From assembly GCA_947564835.1 (NCBI GenBank), contig CANOET010000014.1:1-32347 (forward strand): a stretch of 32,347 nt of DNA, read 5' to 3'. The notes under the pieces were generated by a model. That model saw nothing but the letters and a program-made list of their open reading frames with translations. It was not told where the DNA came from and searched no databases. Made by a program: the position numbers and the translations under genes. This stretch comes from an uncultured Eubacterium sp. Lineage in GTDB: Bacteria > Bacillota > Clostridia > Lachnospirales > Lachnospiraceae. Positions within the stretch are counted from its first letter, which is position 1. Each line of letters opens with the position of its first letter. Shown here piece by piece: positions 32,296 through 32,347 of this stretch.

Positions 32296-32347
32296 GCGGG
32301 CTGTGGGCAGGGAATGCGCCGGGAGACACACCTTGGAAGGACATTTG
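32296..32347 (+). repeat. Dispersed composite repeat, copy 4 (tail, truncated by window edge)
   Basis: Directly after the array comes GCGGGCTGTGGGCAGGG and then the conserved GCGCCGGGAGACACACCTTG, matching the minus strand of positions 1-60 and 2769-2830. The element continues beyond the window. Confidence 0.85.

Noticed and set aside
31972-32331. Minus-strand open frame of 119 codons with repeated LWLALHW-like words
   Set aside because: It is created by the 35-bp tandem repeat changing frame, with no ribosome site or family resemblance.

Overview
The window looks like a chromosomal segment of a spore-forming, low-to-mid GC member of the Firmicutes, most likely a gut-type Lachnospiraceae (Clostridia; Blautia, Dorea or a related genus). 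The evidence is an alpha/beta-type small acid-soluble spore protein, a Csp-like subtilase with an intact triad, desulfoferrodoxin, the tig-clpP-clpX-lon-engB order, strong AGGAGG ribosome sites, and protein families that I associate with this family. Genus is not resolvable by eye. No rRNA, tRNA, phage or CRISPR locus was seen.

Layout. Positions 1-511 hold a dispersed repeat and hairpins. Then come a DUF1653 protein (512-1372), a convergent CYTH-domain protein (1329-1853, minus) and a DJ-1/PfpI protein (2138-2686). The stretch 2690-3445 is a repeat-filled convergent intergenic region. A secreted SGNH hydrolase (minus), a SASP gene and desulfoferrodoxin follow. Positions 5843-15644 form a protein-quality-control block: trigger factor, ClpP, ClpX, Lon, the ribosome-assembly GTPase EngB, a zinc-type ABC transporter whose first gene overlaps engB by 4 bp, and the MecA adaptor. 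A Csp-like S8 protease follows.

Positions 17732-23460 are accessory and decayed. They hold a frameshifted Rpn/PD-(D/E)XK family gene, a probable scrap of a large serine recombinase, a structured inverted-repeat element, an intact two-gene module (81-aa protein plus retropepsin-like aspartic protease), and a hybrid histidine kinase that is 5'-truncated and twice frameshifted, sitting on an intact single-domain response regulator. Positions 23585-25897 encode a single-chain restriction-modification enzyme with nuclease, N6-adenine methylase and one target-recognition domain. After it come an APC permease, an M18 aminopeptidase, a family-4 uracil-DNA glycosylase and an orphan PRD/EIIB/EIIA regulator. 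The window ends in a MITE-like hairpin and a 35-bp tandem array joined to the same dispersed repeat that opens the window.

The least explained material is the repeat landscape and the retropepsin-like two-gene module. There are at least three repeat families: (a) hairpins bounded by GTAAC/GTTAC upstream of five plus-strand genes; (b) a composite 34/35-bp tandem array plus a conserved tail, seen at four places; (c) a 159-bp element with 32-bp perfect inverted ends. All functional calls come from reading motifs by eye; no database search was possible.
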